The notes beneath the pieces are model-generated. The model did no database searches, had not been told where the DNA came from, and saw only the letters and a list, made by a program, of their open reading frames with translations. The position numbers and the translations under genes were made by a program. Source: Hyphococcus formosus (GTDB lineage: Bacteria; Pseudomonadota; Alphaproteobacteria; Caulobacterales; Parvularculaceae). Taken from it: 64,000 nt of DNA. Location: assembly GCF_046736345.1 (NCBI RefSeq), contig NZ_CP157210.1:2480001-2544000 (forward strand), given 5' to 3'. Positions 42,477 through 52,117 of the stretch are shown here, one piece after another (positions within the stretch are counted from its first letter, which is position 1; each line of letters begins with the position of its first letter).

Positions 42477-44771
42477 ATGGACGACGATTCAACAAAATTT
42501 ACTGACGACGAAGCACTCGATTTTCACAGCCGGGGTAAACCGGGAAAATTAGAGGTCAACCCAACAAAACCAATGGCGACCCAGCGCGATCTTTCGCTTG
42601 CTTATTCGCCGGGTGTTGCGGTGCCCGTTCAGAAGATCGCCGATGATCCAGATAGCGCCTATGATTATACGTCGAAAGGCAACATGGTTGGCGTGATCTC
42701 CAATGGTACGGCGATCCTTGGTATGGGCGATCTTGGCGCGCTTGCCTCCAAGCCGGTCATGGAAGGTAAGTCGGTCCTCTTCAAACGCTTCGCCGATATC
42801 GATTCCATCGACCTTGAAGTCGATACGAAGGACCCGGACGCTTTTATCAACGCCGTTCGCTATCTTGGCCCGGCCTTTGGTGGCATTAATCTCGAAGATA
42901 TTGCTGCACCGGACAGTTTCATCATCGAACAGCGCCTCAAAGAGATGATGGACATTCCGGTCTTTCATGATGACCAACACGGCACCGCGATCATCGCCGC
43001 TGCCGGTCTGTTGAATGCCCTCGACCTGACCGGGCGGTCGATCAAAGACGTCAAAATTGCCGTTTCGGGCGCGGGCTCCGCTGCGCTTTCCGTGATCGGC
43101 CTCGTCAAGGCGATGGGCGTCCCGCATGAAAATGCGCTGGTCTGCGATTCCGGCGGCGTTCTTTACAAAGGGCGCGACCTCGATCAATGGCGTTCCGCCC
43201 ATGCGGTCGAGACGGATAAACGCACCCTCGCCGAAGCAATGGACGGCGCAGATGTTTGCATCGGCCTTTCTGTAGCGGGCGCGGTCTCAAAAGACATGAT
43301 CGCATCCATGGCGAAAAACCCAATCGTTTTTGTCATGGCCAATCCGAAACCGGAAATCCTGCCCGAGGAAATCCGCGAAGTGCGTAGCGATGCAATCATC
43401 GCCACCGGCCGTTCGGACTATGCAAATCAGGTCAACAACGTTCTTGGCTTCCCTTATATCTTCCGGGGTGCGCTTGATGTGCGCGCGCGGACCATCAATG
43501 ACGAGATGAAAATTGCCTGTGCGCGCGCTCTGGCGAAACTGGCGCGCGAAGACGTGCCGGACGAAGTGGCGGCGGCCTATGGCAAGCGCCTTCGCTACGG
43601 GCCAGGCTATATTATCCCGACGCCATTCGATCCGCGTTTGATATCCGAAATTCCGCCAGCCGTAGCAAAAGCGGCCATGGATACGGGCGTTGCCCGCAAA
43701 CCGATCAAAGATTTTACAGCCTATAAAAACTCGCTGGCGGCTCGGCTTGATCCGTCTGCATCCTTTTTGCAAAAGATTTATTCGAGCCTGCGCGGCTGTG
43801 AAAAACCGAAGCGCATTGTCTTTTCAGAGGGCGAGGAAGAAGCGGTGGTCCGCGCGGCCTATGCTTTCCAGCAGGAGGGCCTCGGCACGCCAGTTCTGAT
43901 TGGCCGTGACGACCATATCAAAAACGCGCTGGCTGATGCGGGCCTGCCGGTGAACCACAGTTTTGAGACCTATCACTCGCGGACATCCCCCCATAACGAG
44001 CTGTACACGAAATATCTTTACAAGCGCCTTCAGCGCAAAGGATACCTTTATCGTGACGCACAGCGCCTCGTGAATACCGACCGGAATGTCTATGCGGCCT
44101 GCATGTTGGCGCATGGTCATGCGGACGGCATGGTCACGGGCGTTACGCGCCACTATGATGTCGCGCTTTCAAATGTTCGCCTCGCGCTCGATCCGCGCCC
44201 CGGCGAGCGCATGGTTGGTGTTTCCATCATCCTGACCAAGACGCGGACGCTTTTTGTCGCTGATACGAACGTCACCGAATTGCCAAGCTCGCAGGACCTT
44301 GCGGAAATCGCCATGCAGGTTGCGCACGCTGCCCGGCATATGGGCTTCCCGCCAAAGGTTGCTTTTGTTTCCTATTCAAACTTCGGTAATCCGGATACGG
44401 AACATTCACGCCGCGTCGCCGGCGCGGTTGAGATTCTCGATCGCCGGATGGATGTAGACTTTGAATATGAAGGCGAGATGACGCCGCGCATGGCGCTGAA
44501 CGAAGAGTTCCGGGAGATCTATCCGTTCTCGCGCCTTAAAGGCGAAGCGAATGTATTGATCACGCCGGGGGTTCACTCGGCCGCCATCTCAACCAAGCTA
44601 TTGGGTGAAATTGGTGGTGCGCTGGTGCTTGGGCCCGTGTTGATCGGCCTCGAACGGCCGGTTCAGATCGCGCAAGTCGGCGCAGGCGTGACCGATATCG
44701 TGACCCTCGCCGCCATGGCCGCTTATGAGCTGGATGCGGAACACCGCAGCTGGGCCGAGAAAAAAGCCTAA
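42477..44771 (+). CDS. maeB: NADP-dependent malic enzyme with phosphotransacetylase-like domain
   Basis: This enzyme converts malate to pyruvate and CO2 with NADP. The 764-residue protein has a malic enzyme N-terminal domain (about residues 20-155, SLAYSPGVAVP and FHDDQHGTAI), an NAD(P)-binding domain (SGAGSAALSVIGL, then FVMANPKPEI) and a C-terminal PTA/PTB domain (about 430-755). In this hybrid class the last domain is thought to be regulatory, not catalytic. It stands alone, 118 bases after the iron-uptake pair. Confidence 0.95.
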   Translation: MDDDSTKFTDDEALDFHSRGKPGKLEVNPTKPMATQRDLSLAYSPGVAVPVQKIADDPDSAYDYTSKGNMVGVISNGTAILGMGDLGALASKPVMEGKSVLFKRFADIDSIDLEVDTKDPDAFINAVRYLGPAFGGINLEDIAAPDSFIIEQRLKEMMDIPVFHDDQHGTAIIAAAGLLNALDLTGRSIKDVKIAVSGAGSAALSVIGLVKAMGVPHENALVCDSGGVLYKGRDLDQWRSAHAVETDKRTLAEAMDGADVCIGLSVAGAVSKDMIASMAKNPIVFVMANPKPEILPEEIREVRSDAIIATGRSDYANQVNNVLGFPYIFRGALDVRARTINDEMKIACARALAKLAREDVPDEVAAAYGKRLRYGPGYIIPTPFDPRLISEIPPAVAKAAMDTGVARKPIKDFTAYKNSLAARLDPSASFLQKIYSSLRGCEKPKRIVFSEGEEEAVVRAAYAFQQEGLGTPVLIGRDDHIKNALADAGLPVNHSFETYHSRTSPHNELYTKYLYKRLQRKGYLYRDAQRLVNTDRNVYAACMLAHGHADGMVTGVTRHYDVALSNVRLALDPRPGERMVGVSIILTKTRTLFVADTNVTELPSSQDLAEIAMQVAHAARHMGFPPKVAFVSYSNFGNPDTEHSRRVAGAVEILDRRMDVDFEYEGEMTPRMALNEEFREIYPFSRLKGEANVLITPGVHSAAISTKLLGEIGGALVLGPVLIGLERPVQIAQVGAGVTDIVTLAAMAAYELDAEHRSWAEKKA

Positions 44772-44775
44772 ACGA

Positions 44776-45591
44776 TCATTTATCGCCGGTCTTTCGGCGA
44801 AATCTGGCGGACTGTTTTTTCATGAGGGACTGTGCCCATGTGCGCGGCACTGTCCGCATTAATCCCGCTGAGAACTTGTTCCAACGGCCCGGTACGTAAA
44901 CCACCGGGCCATTTTCGACCGCGCGGATCGCGCCCTCGACCACGGGCTCGGCTTCCATGAACATATATTTCGGCAATTGCGAGACGAGCCCCCGGGTCGA
45001 ATTCACATCGTGAAATTCAGAATAGGTAAAGCCCGGACAAAGCGCGGATGATTTCACCCCCTTGCCTTCGTTTTCCGCCGCGAGCGATTGGGCGAAGCTG
45101 ACCAGAAACGCCTTGATCGGCCCATAAAGCGTATGCCCCGCAGAGCCCGGCACCAACCCCGCGACCGATGCGACCTGAATAATGCGCCCATAGTTGCGTT
45201 CAATCATTCCGGGTAGGAACAATCGCGAGAGCTGCACATAGGAATTCAACATCAGTTCAAGATAGTCGCGATGGGCGGGCCAGTCATTTTCGGTAAAATA
45301 TCCCGGCATGCCATAGCCCGCATTATTCACGAGAATATCAACCGGCGTTGCATCCGCCTTCAAGCGATCGAAAATCTCCTGCGGGGCCGAGGCCACCGAC
45401 AGATCCGCCGCAATTATCTTGGTTTTGACGCCGTGCGCTTTTTCAAGCTCTGCCGCGAGCGCCGTCAGGCGGTCTTCGCGCCGCGCCACCAGAATGATAT
45501 TTGCGCCCTTAGCTGCGTAGGCCCGCGCGAAGGTCGCGCCGATCCCGGCGGATGCGCCCGTGATGAGCGCCCATTTTCCCTGATATTCCAT
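44776..45591 (-). CDS. short-chain dehydrogenase, DltE-like
   Basis: The 271-residue SDR has the cofactor motif GASAGIG (residues 13-19), NNAGYGMPG and the active-site tyrosine in HTLYGPIKAFL (Y-x3-K). The C-terminus, with PGRWNKFSAGLMRTVPR, is like the DltE/YqjQ group. Substrate unknown. It is convergent with maeB, only 4 bases apart. Confidence 0.85.
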   Translation of the reverse strand: MEYQGKWALITGASAGIGATFARAYAAKGANIILVARREDRLTALAAELEKAHGVKTKIIAADLSVASAPQEIFDRLKADATPVDILVNNAGYGMPGYFTENDWPAHRDYLELMLNSYVQLSRLFLPGMIERNYGRIIQVASVAGLVPGSAGHTLYGPIKAFLVSFAQSLAAENEGKGVKSSALCPGFTYSEFHDVNSTRGLVSQLPKYMFMEAEPVVEGAIRAVENGPVVYVPGRWNKFSAGLMRTVPRTWAQSLMKKQSARFRRKTGDK

Positions 45592-45756
45592 ATGACCACT
45601 TCAAAGGTTGCTGGCGAATTGCGGCCATCATCCGGTTATTGGCGGTTTTGGTAAATAGCCGCGAGCGGTTTTGGTTAATCCGCAAACCGCCACCGAAGCC
45701 TAGCATAGGCTTTGCACCAATGCGGGCGGGACGTTTTGCCCGCCGCAATATTTCCC

Positions 45757-45780
45757 TTAACGATACATTAACCTTATAAT
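45757..45780 (+). promoter_or_regulatory. CtrA-type site and -10 box before a small membrane protein
   Basis: TTAA-CGATACA-TTAA (45757-45771) is an exact TTAA-N7-TTAA CtrA recognition pattern. It lies just upstream of a consensus TATAAT (45775-45780), in the place where a -35 would normally be. CtrA is the master cell-cycle regulator in Alphaproteobacteria. Control of the following gene at 45806 is inferred. Confidence 0.6.
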
Positions 45781-45805
45781 CCGGCGGACGTTTTTTGGTT
45801 TTGGC

Positions 45806-46132
45806 ATGGATAGTCTCGAATTTTTATTGATTGTCACGGTCTTTGGTGTGGTCGTGATCTGGTATCTGGCCAATGTGAAAGCTGGCTCGCCGGGGCAGAT
45901 CGGCTTGCTCGCGCTGGCAGAGGACCCCGAAACCGCTAATACCAAGCCTCGCCGGGCCTATCGCATGAAAGATCGTCCGGCCCGGAATTCAGCCGCGTTT
46001 CATGACAGCCGCGCCAATGTGGCCCAACGGAAAACCTATCGGGTGCTTGATGAGGCAGCCCATATGCGCAGGCGTTTTCGCCATCAGGACGAAGCCCGCT
46101 ACAAGGTCAAAGACAAATTACCCAAGGACTGA
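45806..46132 (+). CDS. small single-helix membrane protein with basic cytoplasmic tail
   Basis: The 108-residue protein has one N-terminal membrane helix (about residues 5-23) and a strongly basic soluble part rich in Arg, Lys and Ala, with a helical run near the end (EAAHMRRRFRHQDEAR). No family is recognised. A CtrA-type site sits at its promoter, so it may be a cell-cycle regulated envelope or pilus/division-associated protein (speculative). Its end overlaps the convergent gene by 15 bases. Confidence 0.6.
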   Translation: MDSLEFLLIVTVFGVVVIWYLANVKAGSPGQIGLLALAEDPETANTKPRRAYRMKDRPARNSAAFHDSRANVAQRKTYRVLDEAAHMRRRFRHQDEARYKVKDKLPKD

Positions 46133-47137
46133 GCTGGCCTGTGTCGCGAGGACTTCGGCCAGAACCGGCAATCCGACACCCATGGCGACACTGATTACGA
46201 GACCGATGAGCGCCTTCGTCGCATCGGACAGAACGATCTTGGCCGTTGCTTGGGGTGAGCGAATATTATCGATCGTCGCGATCGCAAATTCACGGCCCGC
46301 AATCAAGCCAAGGAAGACCCATGTCGTCGACATGGGAATGTCGTTGAGTTCCTTGAAGTAGAACAGGAGCGACGCATAGGTGAAGTCGATGATTGTCGCC
46401 GAACGGATGTCGGTGACGTTGGTTTTCGACTTCAAGATGCGCTGAACCGGACCACCCTGATTCCAGAATGTATAGGCCAGCAGCAAGACGATGCCGGCCA
46501 CGGCAACAGAGGCTTCGGCCGGGTTCAAAGCAGGTGCGCCCGCCGCATCAACACCGCGCGGCAGGAAGATGAAAATATTCGCAAAGTCCTGCATAAGCCA
46601 TACGGCCCAAAGATACCCGGTGGTGATCCACTGGAGAAGAACCCAGAAAGGTGCGTGTTGTTGATCAGCAGTTTTCAGGAACCAGCGCTCAATTGTTGGC
46701 GCAAGGATCGCGTAGACAACACCACCGGTCAAAAATGCCAAACCATAGCCAATCAGCGATTTGGTCAGCATGCTCTGCATACCGCCCATCGTGGCAAAAA
46801 TCGCCAGCACCATGAAGGTCGTCGAAACCGGAATGCCGAGACGCGTCAGGAATAAAAGCATCAGTGGCGGCAGCGCGTGATACCATTGCGGTTCAAAAAT
46901 CGGATATTTTTTGACGTTGCTCAGACGGCCATAGGACGGATCGCCACCGCTTGAAATATAGCCATAGGCGAACACAACGATCAGCACAGTCGCCGCAAAT
47001 AGAAACAACGCCCACCAGGGAAGACGTCGGTTGGAATTGATGAAGGTCCCCAAAGTCTGTAGCGCATCATTTCCGACAACGGCATAAGCTGCGAACATGA
47101 AGCCAATCGCCGCCCATAATCCAATATCAATGTCCAT
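46118..47137 (-). CDS. multi-span inner membrane protein, PiT phosphate transporter-like
   Basis: The 339-residue protein has about nine to ten membrane helices. Two segments resemble the inverted repeat signature of PiT-type inorganic phosphate transporters: VGNDALQTLGTF near the N-terminus, and PVSTTFM and MSTTWVFLGLIAGRE further on (compare GANDVANA and STTH in PiT). The match is distant, so transport of phosphate is only a suggestion. The ATG at 47137 with AGGTCGG upstream is preferred to a start 32 codons earlier. Confidence 0.65.
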   Translation of the reverse strand: MDIDIGLWAAIGFMFAAYAVVGNDALQTLGTFINSNRRLPWWALFLFAATVLIVVFAYGYISSGGDPSYGRLSNVKKYPIFEPQWYHALPPLMLLFLTRLGIPVSTTFMVLAIFATMGGMQSMLTKSLIGYGLAFLTGGVVYAILAPTIERWFLKTADQQHAPFWVLLQWITTGYLWAVWLMQDFANIFIFLPRGVDAAGAPALNPAEASVAVAGIVLLLAYTFWNQGGPVQRILKSKTNVTDIRSATIIDFTYASLLFYFKELNDIPMSTTWVFLGLIAGREFAIATIDNIRSPQATAKIVLSDATKALIGLVISVAMGVGLPVLAEVLATQASSVLG

Positions 47138-47323
47138 AACCGACCTATTTCCGACCCGGCTTATTTCCCGGATGACGACAAAGCCCCAGCGCTCTCGCGC
47201 ACAGGGCATGCGCGGGGCAATTTCCGCGCACACTCTATTTTTTATGTTTCACTATTGTGACAAAAGGCGGATTATTTGCGAAAAGGCGAAAAATGCACCG
47301 CCCCTATTAAGGATTTATCGCCC

Positions 47324-48364
47324 ATGTCGACGCCTTTATCCTCGGAACGCCCCGAACATGCACCCGCCGCGCATCCGGCGATTGCTCAAGGGAAGGTCGG
47401 TGTCTTGCTGGTCAATCTGGGCACGCCCGAAGCCCCCACGGCTGGCGCGGTCAGGACTTATCTGCGGCAATTTTTAAGCGATCAGCGCATTGTTGACCTG
47501 CCCCGGGCCTTGTGGCTCCCGGTTCTGCATGGGGTCATTTTGAATATCCGCCCGGCGGCAACTGCTCGAAATTACAAGAAAATTTGGCGCGAAGAGAGCG
47601 ATGAAAGCCCCTTGCGCTATTACACTCGGCAGCAGGCTGAGAAATTAGGCGAGCGATTAGGCCAAGTGAGCGTTGATTGGGCCATGCGATACGGCAAGCC
47701 GTCGATCACGGAAAAGCTCAACTTGATGAAAAAGAATGGGTGTACCCGGATCTTGGTCGTACCGCTCTATCCGCAATATTCCGCGACCACGACCGCCAGC
47801 GTGACCGACGATGTTTTTGACGCCGTGCGCGCCATGCGCTGGCAGCCAGCCATACGGATCGCGCCGGCCTTTCATGATCTTCCTGCCTATATCGAAGGGC
47901 TTGCGAAAACCACGCGCCAGCATTTTGCGTCCATCGGCTGGCAGCCGGAGAAGGTCGTGCTGTCATTTCACGGGCTGCCGCAACGCTATTTCGACGCTGG
48001 CGACCCCTATTACTGTCATTGCGCAAAAACCGCGCGGCTATTACGGGCAGAAATGGGGTGGTCGGAGGCGTTCGCCCCGCTCGCCTTTCAATCAAAATTT
48101 GGTCGCGAAAAATGGCTTGAGCCCGCCGCCGATGAAACAATAGAAACGCTGGCGAAAACCGGCACAAAGAAAATTGCCGTCATCATGCCGGGCTTTGTGG
48201 CCGATTGTATTGAAACGCTTGAAGAGATTGATATTGCCGCGCGCGAAACCTTTATCAACGCAGGCGGAGAGGCGTTCACCGCTATCCCCTGCCTTAACGA
48301 TGCGCCTGAGATGATAAATATCCTTGAAGATATTGCACGGCGCGAGGCCGCGGGCTGGGTTTAA
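47324..48364 (+). CDS. hemH: ferrochelatase
   Basis: HemH inserts Fe2+ into protoporphyrin IX, the last step of protoheme synthesis. The 346-residue protein has VGVLLVNLGTPEAP, the PLYPQYSATTTAS segment and the catalytic histidine in SFHGLPQRYF. The C-terminal glutamate is in FVADCIETLEEI. The ATG at 47324 (AAGGA upstream) is chosen over an upstream TTG. The stop codon shares bases with the convergent aldolase stop (TTTAAA). Heme from this enzyme would be needed by the peroxidase encoded nearby. Confidence 0.95.
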   Translation: MSTPLSSERPEHAPAAHPAIAQGKVGVLLVNLGTPEAPTAGAVRTYLRQFLSDQRIVDLPRALWLPVLHGVILNIRPAATARNYKKIWREESDESPLRYYTRQQAEKLGERLGQVSVDWAMRYGKPSITEKLNLMKKNGCTRILVVPLYPQYSATTTASVTDDVFDAVRAMRWQPAIRIAPAFHDLPAYIEGLAKTTRQHFASIGWQPEKVVLSFHGLPQRYFDAGDPYYCHCAKTARLLRAEMGWSEAFAPLAFQSKFGREKWLEPAADETIETLAKTGTKKIAVIMPGFVADCIETLEEIDIAARETFINAGGEAFTAIPCLNDAPEMINILEDIARREAAGWV

Positions 48365-49404
48365 ATCAGCCTACGGACCAGATCAAGATACGTCTCGACC
48401 TCTTCGTCGGTGGTGCGGAACGACGTGATCATCCGGCTCATTTTTCCATTGGCCGGATCGCCGGGCGTTATCCACGGATATAACCAATAGCCTTCGGCCC
48501 GCAGTTTTTCTGCGATTCCATCCGGGAAACAGGCAAAGACTTCGTTGATCTCGGTCGGGTAAGAAATTGCCACTCCGTCGATTGCGGCCAGCCCGGCGGA
48601 GAGTTTCGCCGCCATCTGATTGGCCTGTCCCGCAAGGCGTAGCCAAAGATCGTCCGTTAAATAGGCATCGAACTGCGCCGCAATGAACCGCATCTTGGAC
48701 CACAAATGCCCAGCGCGCTTGCGACGCATTTCAAAATCGTGCGCCTTGTCTTTGTCAAAAAACACCACGGCTTCTGCGGCGATGCAGCCATTTTTTGTAC
48801 CGCCGAAACACAGCACATCAACACCAGACCGCCAGCTAAGGTCTGCCGGGCTTTTGCCGGACGCAGCAACCGCATTTGCAAACCGCGCGCCATCCACATG
48901 CACCAATAACCCCGCATCATGGGCAAACTTGGTCAGCGATTTCAATTCGTCCACAGAATATCTGGTGCCGCATTCCGTCCCCTGGGTCAGGGATAAAACC
49001 GATGCTGGCGCACCATGGGGCGGACGTTCGGGAAAGCCACTAAGGGCCTTGCTGATGGCATCAACGGTCAATTTTCCGCCCGCGCCCGCTATGGGCAATA
49101 GCTTCGCGCCGCCGGTGAAAAATTCAGGGCCCGCACATTCATCCATCTGGATATGGCTTTCTTCGTGACACAGGACCATGGCGTAAGGCGGTGTCATTAC
49201 CGAAAGGGCGAGCCCATTGGCCGCGCCGCCCGTTGCCACAAAAAACACCGACAAATCACAGTCGAATATCTCGGCAAAGCGTCGTTCAACGCGTTTGGTA
49301 AGGTCATCACCCCCATAGGCGGGAACGGCCCCCTCATTCGCGTCGGCAATAGCGGCGATGATCTCAGGGGCAGCACCGGCCCAATTGTCAGAAGCAAAAG
49401 TCAT
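48361..49404 (-). CDS. low-specificity threonine aldolase
   Basis: The 347-residue PLP enzyme cleaves threonine or allo-threonine to glycine and acetaldehyde. It has FASDNWAGAAPEI at the start, HEESHIQMDECAG, VHVDGARFANAVAA and the PLP lysine in CFGGTKNGCIA. The start at 49404 lies 4 bases after the HAD phosphatase stop, so the two form an operon. No clear Shine-Dalgarno is seen, which fits translational coupling. Confidence 0.9.
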   Translation of the reverse strand: MTFASDNWAGAAPEIIAAIADANEGAVPAYGGDDLTKRVERRFAEIFDCDLSVFFVATGGAANGLALSVMTPPYAMVLCHEESHIQMDECAGPEFFTGGAKLLPIAGAGGKLTVDAISKALSGFPERPPHGAPASVLSLTQGTECGTRYSVDELKSLTKFAHDAGLLVHVDGARFANAVAASGKSPADLSWRSGVDVLCFGGTKNGCIAAEAVVFFDKDKAHDFEMRRKRAGHLWSKMRFIAAQFDAYLTDDLWLRLAGQANQMAAKLSAGLAAIDGVAISYPTEINEVFACFPDGIAEKLRAEGYWLYPWITPGDPANGKMSRMITSFRTTDEEVETYLDLVRRLI

Positions 49405-49408
49405 AGTG

Positions 49409-50101
49409 TTACGCTGGCGTAGCCTCACCCATTGCGTCAAGCGCCGTTACAAAACGCGTGAAATTATCAATTGTCGTGACCGCACCGGCATCAATCAATC
49501 GATCTCCATGGCCGTCATAACAATGGCCGCCACCGAGAAAACCCCAAGCGGTCATGCCTGCAGCGCGCGCCGCCCGGACGCCATTCGCGCTATCTTCAAG
49601 TACCAGACATTTCGCCGGATCGACATTCATTTTTTCTGCCGTGTAAAGAAAGATATCGGGTGCGGGCTTGCCTTGCGCAACGAGGTCTGCGGAATAAACA
49701 TGAGGTGCGGCGAGGTCATAAAGCGATGTGCGCTCCAGTTTCGATTTCAGGAAATGCGCCCGCGATGACGACGCGACCCCTAAATGACCGAACCGGTCGC
49801 GCGCCGCCGACAACGCACGATCTGCCCCTTCGATCGGCTGTAGCAGATGCCGCTCGCGGCCGCGGCTCGCCAAAATCGTTTCTTCAAAATCAGCGGGCGC
49901 ATCGCATTGATGTTTCGCGACATAGTCCGCGCGTAATTGCTCGAAAAAAGCCCCGTCGTGAAGGCCGACAAATTTCTCGACATATTCCTGGGGCGAATAA
50001 GTCAGCCCTAAGTCCAACAAAGCGCCGCGTTCGCCCCTAATCGCAAGCACCTCAGAATCCACAAGAACACCGTCGCAATCAAAGATGACTGCCTCAATCA
50101 T
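49409..50101 (-). CDS. HAD family phosphatase (beta-phosphoglucomutase-like)
   Basis: The 230-residue protein has the HAD nucleophile motif FDCDGVLVDSE (Asp8, Asp10), the motif II serine in GVASSSRAHF, the lysine in GKPAPDIFLY and the acidic motif IV in LVLEDSANGVRAA. A cap domain lies between motifs I and II. This is the sugar-phosphate phosphatase / phosphoglucomutase-like subfamily; the substrate is unknown. The ATG at 50101 with GGTAGAG upstream is preferred to longer forms. Confidence 0.88.
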   Translation of the reverse strand: MIEAVIFDCDGVLVDSEVLAIRGERGALLDLGLTYSPQEYVEKFVGLHDGAFFEQLRADYVAKHQCDAPADFEETILASRGRERHLLQPIEGADRALSAARDRFGHLGVASSSRAHFLKSKLERTSLYDLAAPHVYSADLVAQGKPAPDIFLYTAEKMNVDPAKCLVLEDSANGVRAARAAGMTAWGFLGGGHCYDGHGDRLIDAGAVTTIDNFTRFVTALDAMGEATPA

Positions 50102-50302
50102 TTTAAACTCTACCTGTTTTTGCGTCCTCGCCTGAACGCCTTGAACCATTGCAGCGCTACATGCCACGTCCTATCGGCTGGGGCTAGCGCCTTGTGAAAG
50201 TCCTCGCCGGTGTTGCCCCTAGGCGTCTTGAAATACGCAATCATAAGGTTTTCAATGACCTCATGGGGGAGCGCTTTACCGCGTATAAGGGGGGCAATCC
50301 AA

Positions 50303-52051
50303 ATGCATAAAAAACTACGCGCCGGCGCAGCACTCGCCGTTCTGGGACTGGCGATAACGGTTACGCAGCAATCATCCGCCGTTAATCTGGACAAAGATCC
50401 GAATAGGCGGCCAGCACAGAATATCACCCGTGATACCGGTGCCGAAATCCGGGCGCGCCTTCGGGATCGACTGGGACCGATGGCACCGGCTTTCTCTCAA
50501 GGTCGGGAAGTCCGCAACTATGACGGTTCGGGCAATAATAAGTCACAACCCCTGGTGGGCGCGACCTTCCAACCCTTTCAGCGCATGACCGCACCCGACT
50601 ATGCAGACGGCATTTCGGCGATGGCCGGTCACTACCGCAAAAGCGCGCGCGAAATCAGCAATCTCGTCGTCGCGCAGGGTGATCGATCCGTACCCAACCC
50701 CTATGGGACGAGCGATTTTTTATGGCAATGGGGGCAATTCATCGACCATGATTTGACCCTTGGTGACGGGGTCCTTAGCGACGACCGGTCCTTTGACATC
50801 AAAGTCCCGCTCGGGGATCCGTGGTTTGACCCGGCCAATACCGGCGACCGGACAATTCATTTTGACCGCGCTCTATTCGATAGTGCAACGGGTACGGATC
50901 TTTTAAATCCGCGCGAGCAAATGAATGAGCTTACGTCGTGGATCGACGGATCCATGATCTATGGCAATGAAGAAGAGCGGGCTGAGGCCCTTCGCACCCA
51001 TCGGCATGGCAAACTGCGAACCAGCGCGGGTGATTTATTGCCGTTTAACAAAGACAACCTGCCGAATGCCAATGGGGCCGCACCCGATCCGACGAAATTG
51101 TTTATTGCCGGTGACGTGCGCGCCAATGAGCAAGTCGGCCTGACGGTCATGCATACATTGTTCGTGCGCGAACATAATCGCTGGGCCGACATCATTCGCA
51201 ACCGGCGCCCATGGTACAGCGACGAAGATATTTATCAGGCCGCCCGGCGCATGGTGATCGCCGAGATTCAGGTCATTACCTATGAAGAGTTTTTACCGGC
51301 ATTAATCGGAAAGCGCGCAATCGAACGCTATCGCGGTTACACGCCCGGAGATCCGACGATATTCACCGAATTTTCCGGCGCGGCCTATCGCCTTGGGCAC
51401 ACCCTTATCAACCCGAATATCATGCGTCTTAATGCACAAGGGGCGGAGATCCGCGACGGGCATCTGGCATTGCGGGATGCGTTTTTTAATGCGCCCGATA
51501 TATTGAAAAAGCGCCGCGATATAGAGCCGATTTTGCGGGGCCTCGCTGCCCAGAAAAGTCAGACCTTCGACCATATGATTGTCGATGATTTGCGGAATTT
51601 TCTATTTGGCCCTCCCGGTGCGGGCGGGTTTGACCTTGCCGCCCTGAACATACAGCGCGGACGAGACCGCGGCATTGGATCTTATAATGATGTGCGCGAA
51701 GGGCTGGGGCTGGGTCGCGCCAAAACTTTCGCCGATGTAACGCCTGATCGCGACCTGCAAATCGCGCTGGCAGAAGCCTATGCGACCGTGGACGATATTG
51801 ATTTGTGGGTCGGCGGGATCTGCGAGCCGCCAATGGACCGTGGGGGATCGCAATTGGGTCCGACCTTCACCCACATCGTCGCCCGTCAATTTGCGATGCT
51901 GCGCGATCATGATCGGTTCTGGTATGAGCGTGACCTGACCCGCATGGAGTTAGCGATGATACGGAAAGTGACGCTTGCGGATATTATCCGTGCCAATACC
52001 AATATTGAGCGCCGGGAAATTCCCAAGAATGTCTTTTACGTGAAAAGATAA
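50303..52051 (+). CDS. animal-type heme peroxidase, exported
   Basis: The 582-residue protein has a signal peptide (cleavage near SSAV-NL, about residue 27) and the animal heme peroxidase (peroxidasin/myeloperoxidase) domain. The distal histidine is His149 in WGQFIDHDLTLG, as in mammalian enzymes. REHNRWAD, the proximal histidine in RLGHTLINPN and NIQRGRDRGIGSYND follow. The last motif has Arg where animal proteins usually have His (GRDHG). It would oxidise halides or organic substrates in the periplasm or outside the cell. AAGGGGGG precedes the ATG at 50303. Confidence 0.9.
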   Translation: MHKKLRAGAALAVLGLAITVTQQSSAVNLDKDPNRRPAQNITRDTGAEIRARLRDRLGPMAPAFSQGREVRNYDGSGNNKSQPLVGATFQPFQRMTAPDYADGISAMAGHYRKSAREISNLVVAQGDRSVPNPYGTSDFLWQWGQFIDHDLTLGDGVLSDDRSFDIKVPLGDPWFDPANTGDRTIHFDRALFDSATGTDLLNPREQMNELTSWIDGSMIYGNEEERAEALRTHRHGKLRTSAGDLLPFNKDNLPNANGAAPDPTKLFIAGDVRANEQVGLTVMHTLFVREHNRWADIIRNRRPWYSDEDIYQAARRMVIAEIQVITYEEFLPALIGKRAIERYRGYTPGDPTIFTEFSGAAYRLGHTLINPNIMRLNAQGAEIRDGHLALRDAFFNAPDILKKRRDIEPILRGLAAQKSQTFDHMIVDDLRNFLFGPPGAGGFDLAALNIQRGRDRGIGSYNDVREGLGLGRAKTFADVTPDRDLQIALAEAYATVDDIDLWVGGICEPPMDRGGSQLGPTFTHIVARQFAMLRDHDRFWYERDLTRMELAMIRKVTLADIIRANTNIERREIPKNVFYVKR

Positions 52052-52072
52052 CGCCGGAATATTCCGCCTATA

Positions 52073-52102
52073 AAAAAGGGGCCCATCAGGGCCCCTTTTT
52101 CG
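52073..52102. terminator. bidirectional terminator between peroxidase and hppA
   Basis: A perfect 12-bp stem, AAAAAGGGGCCC / GGGCCCCTTTTT, with an ATCA loop lies between two converging genes. Each strand reads the hairpin followed by T residues, so it can end both transcripts. Confidence 0.9.
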
Positions 52103-52117
52103 TTCTTGGATCAATGA

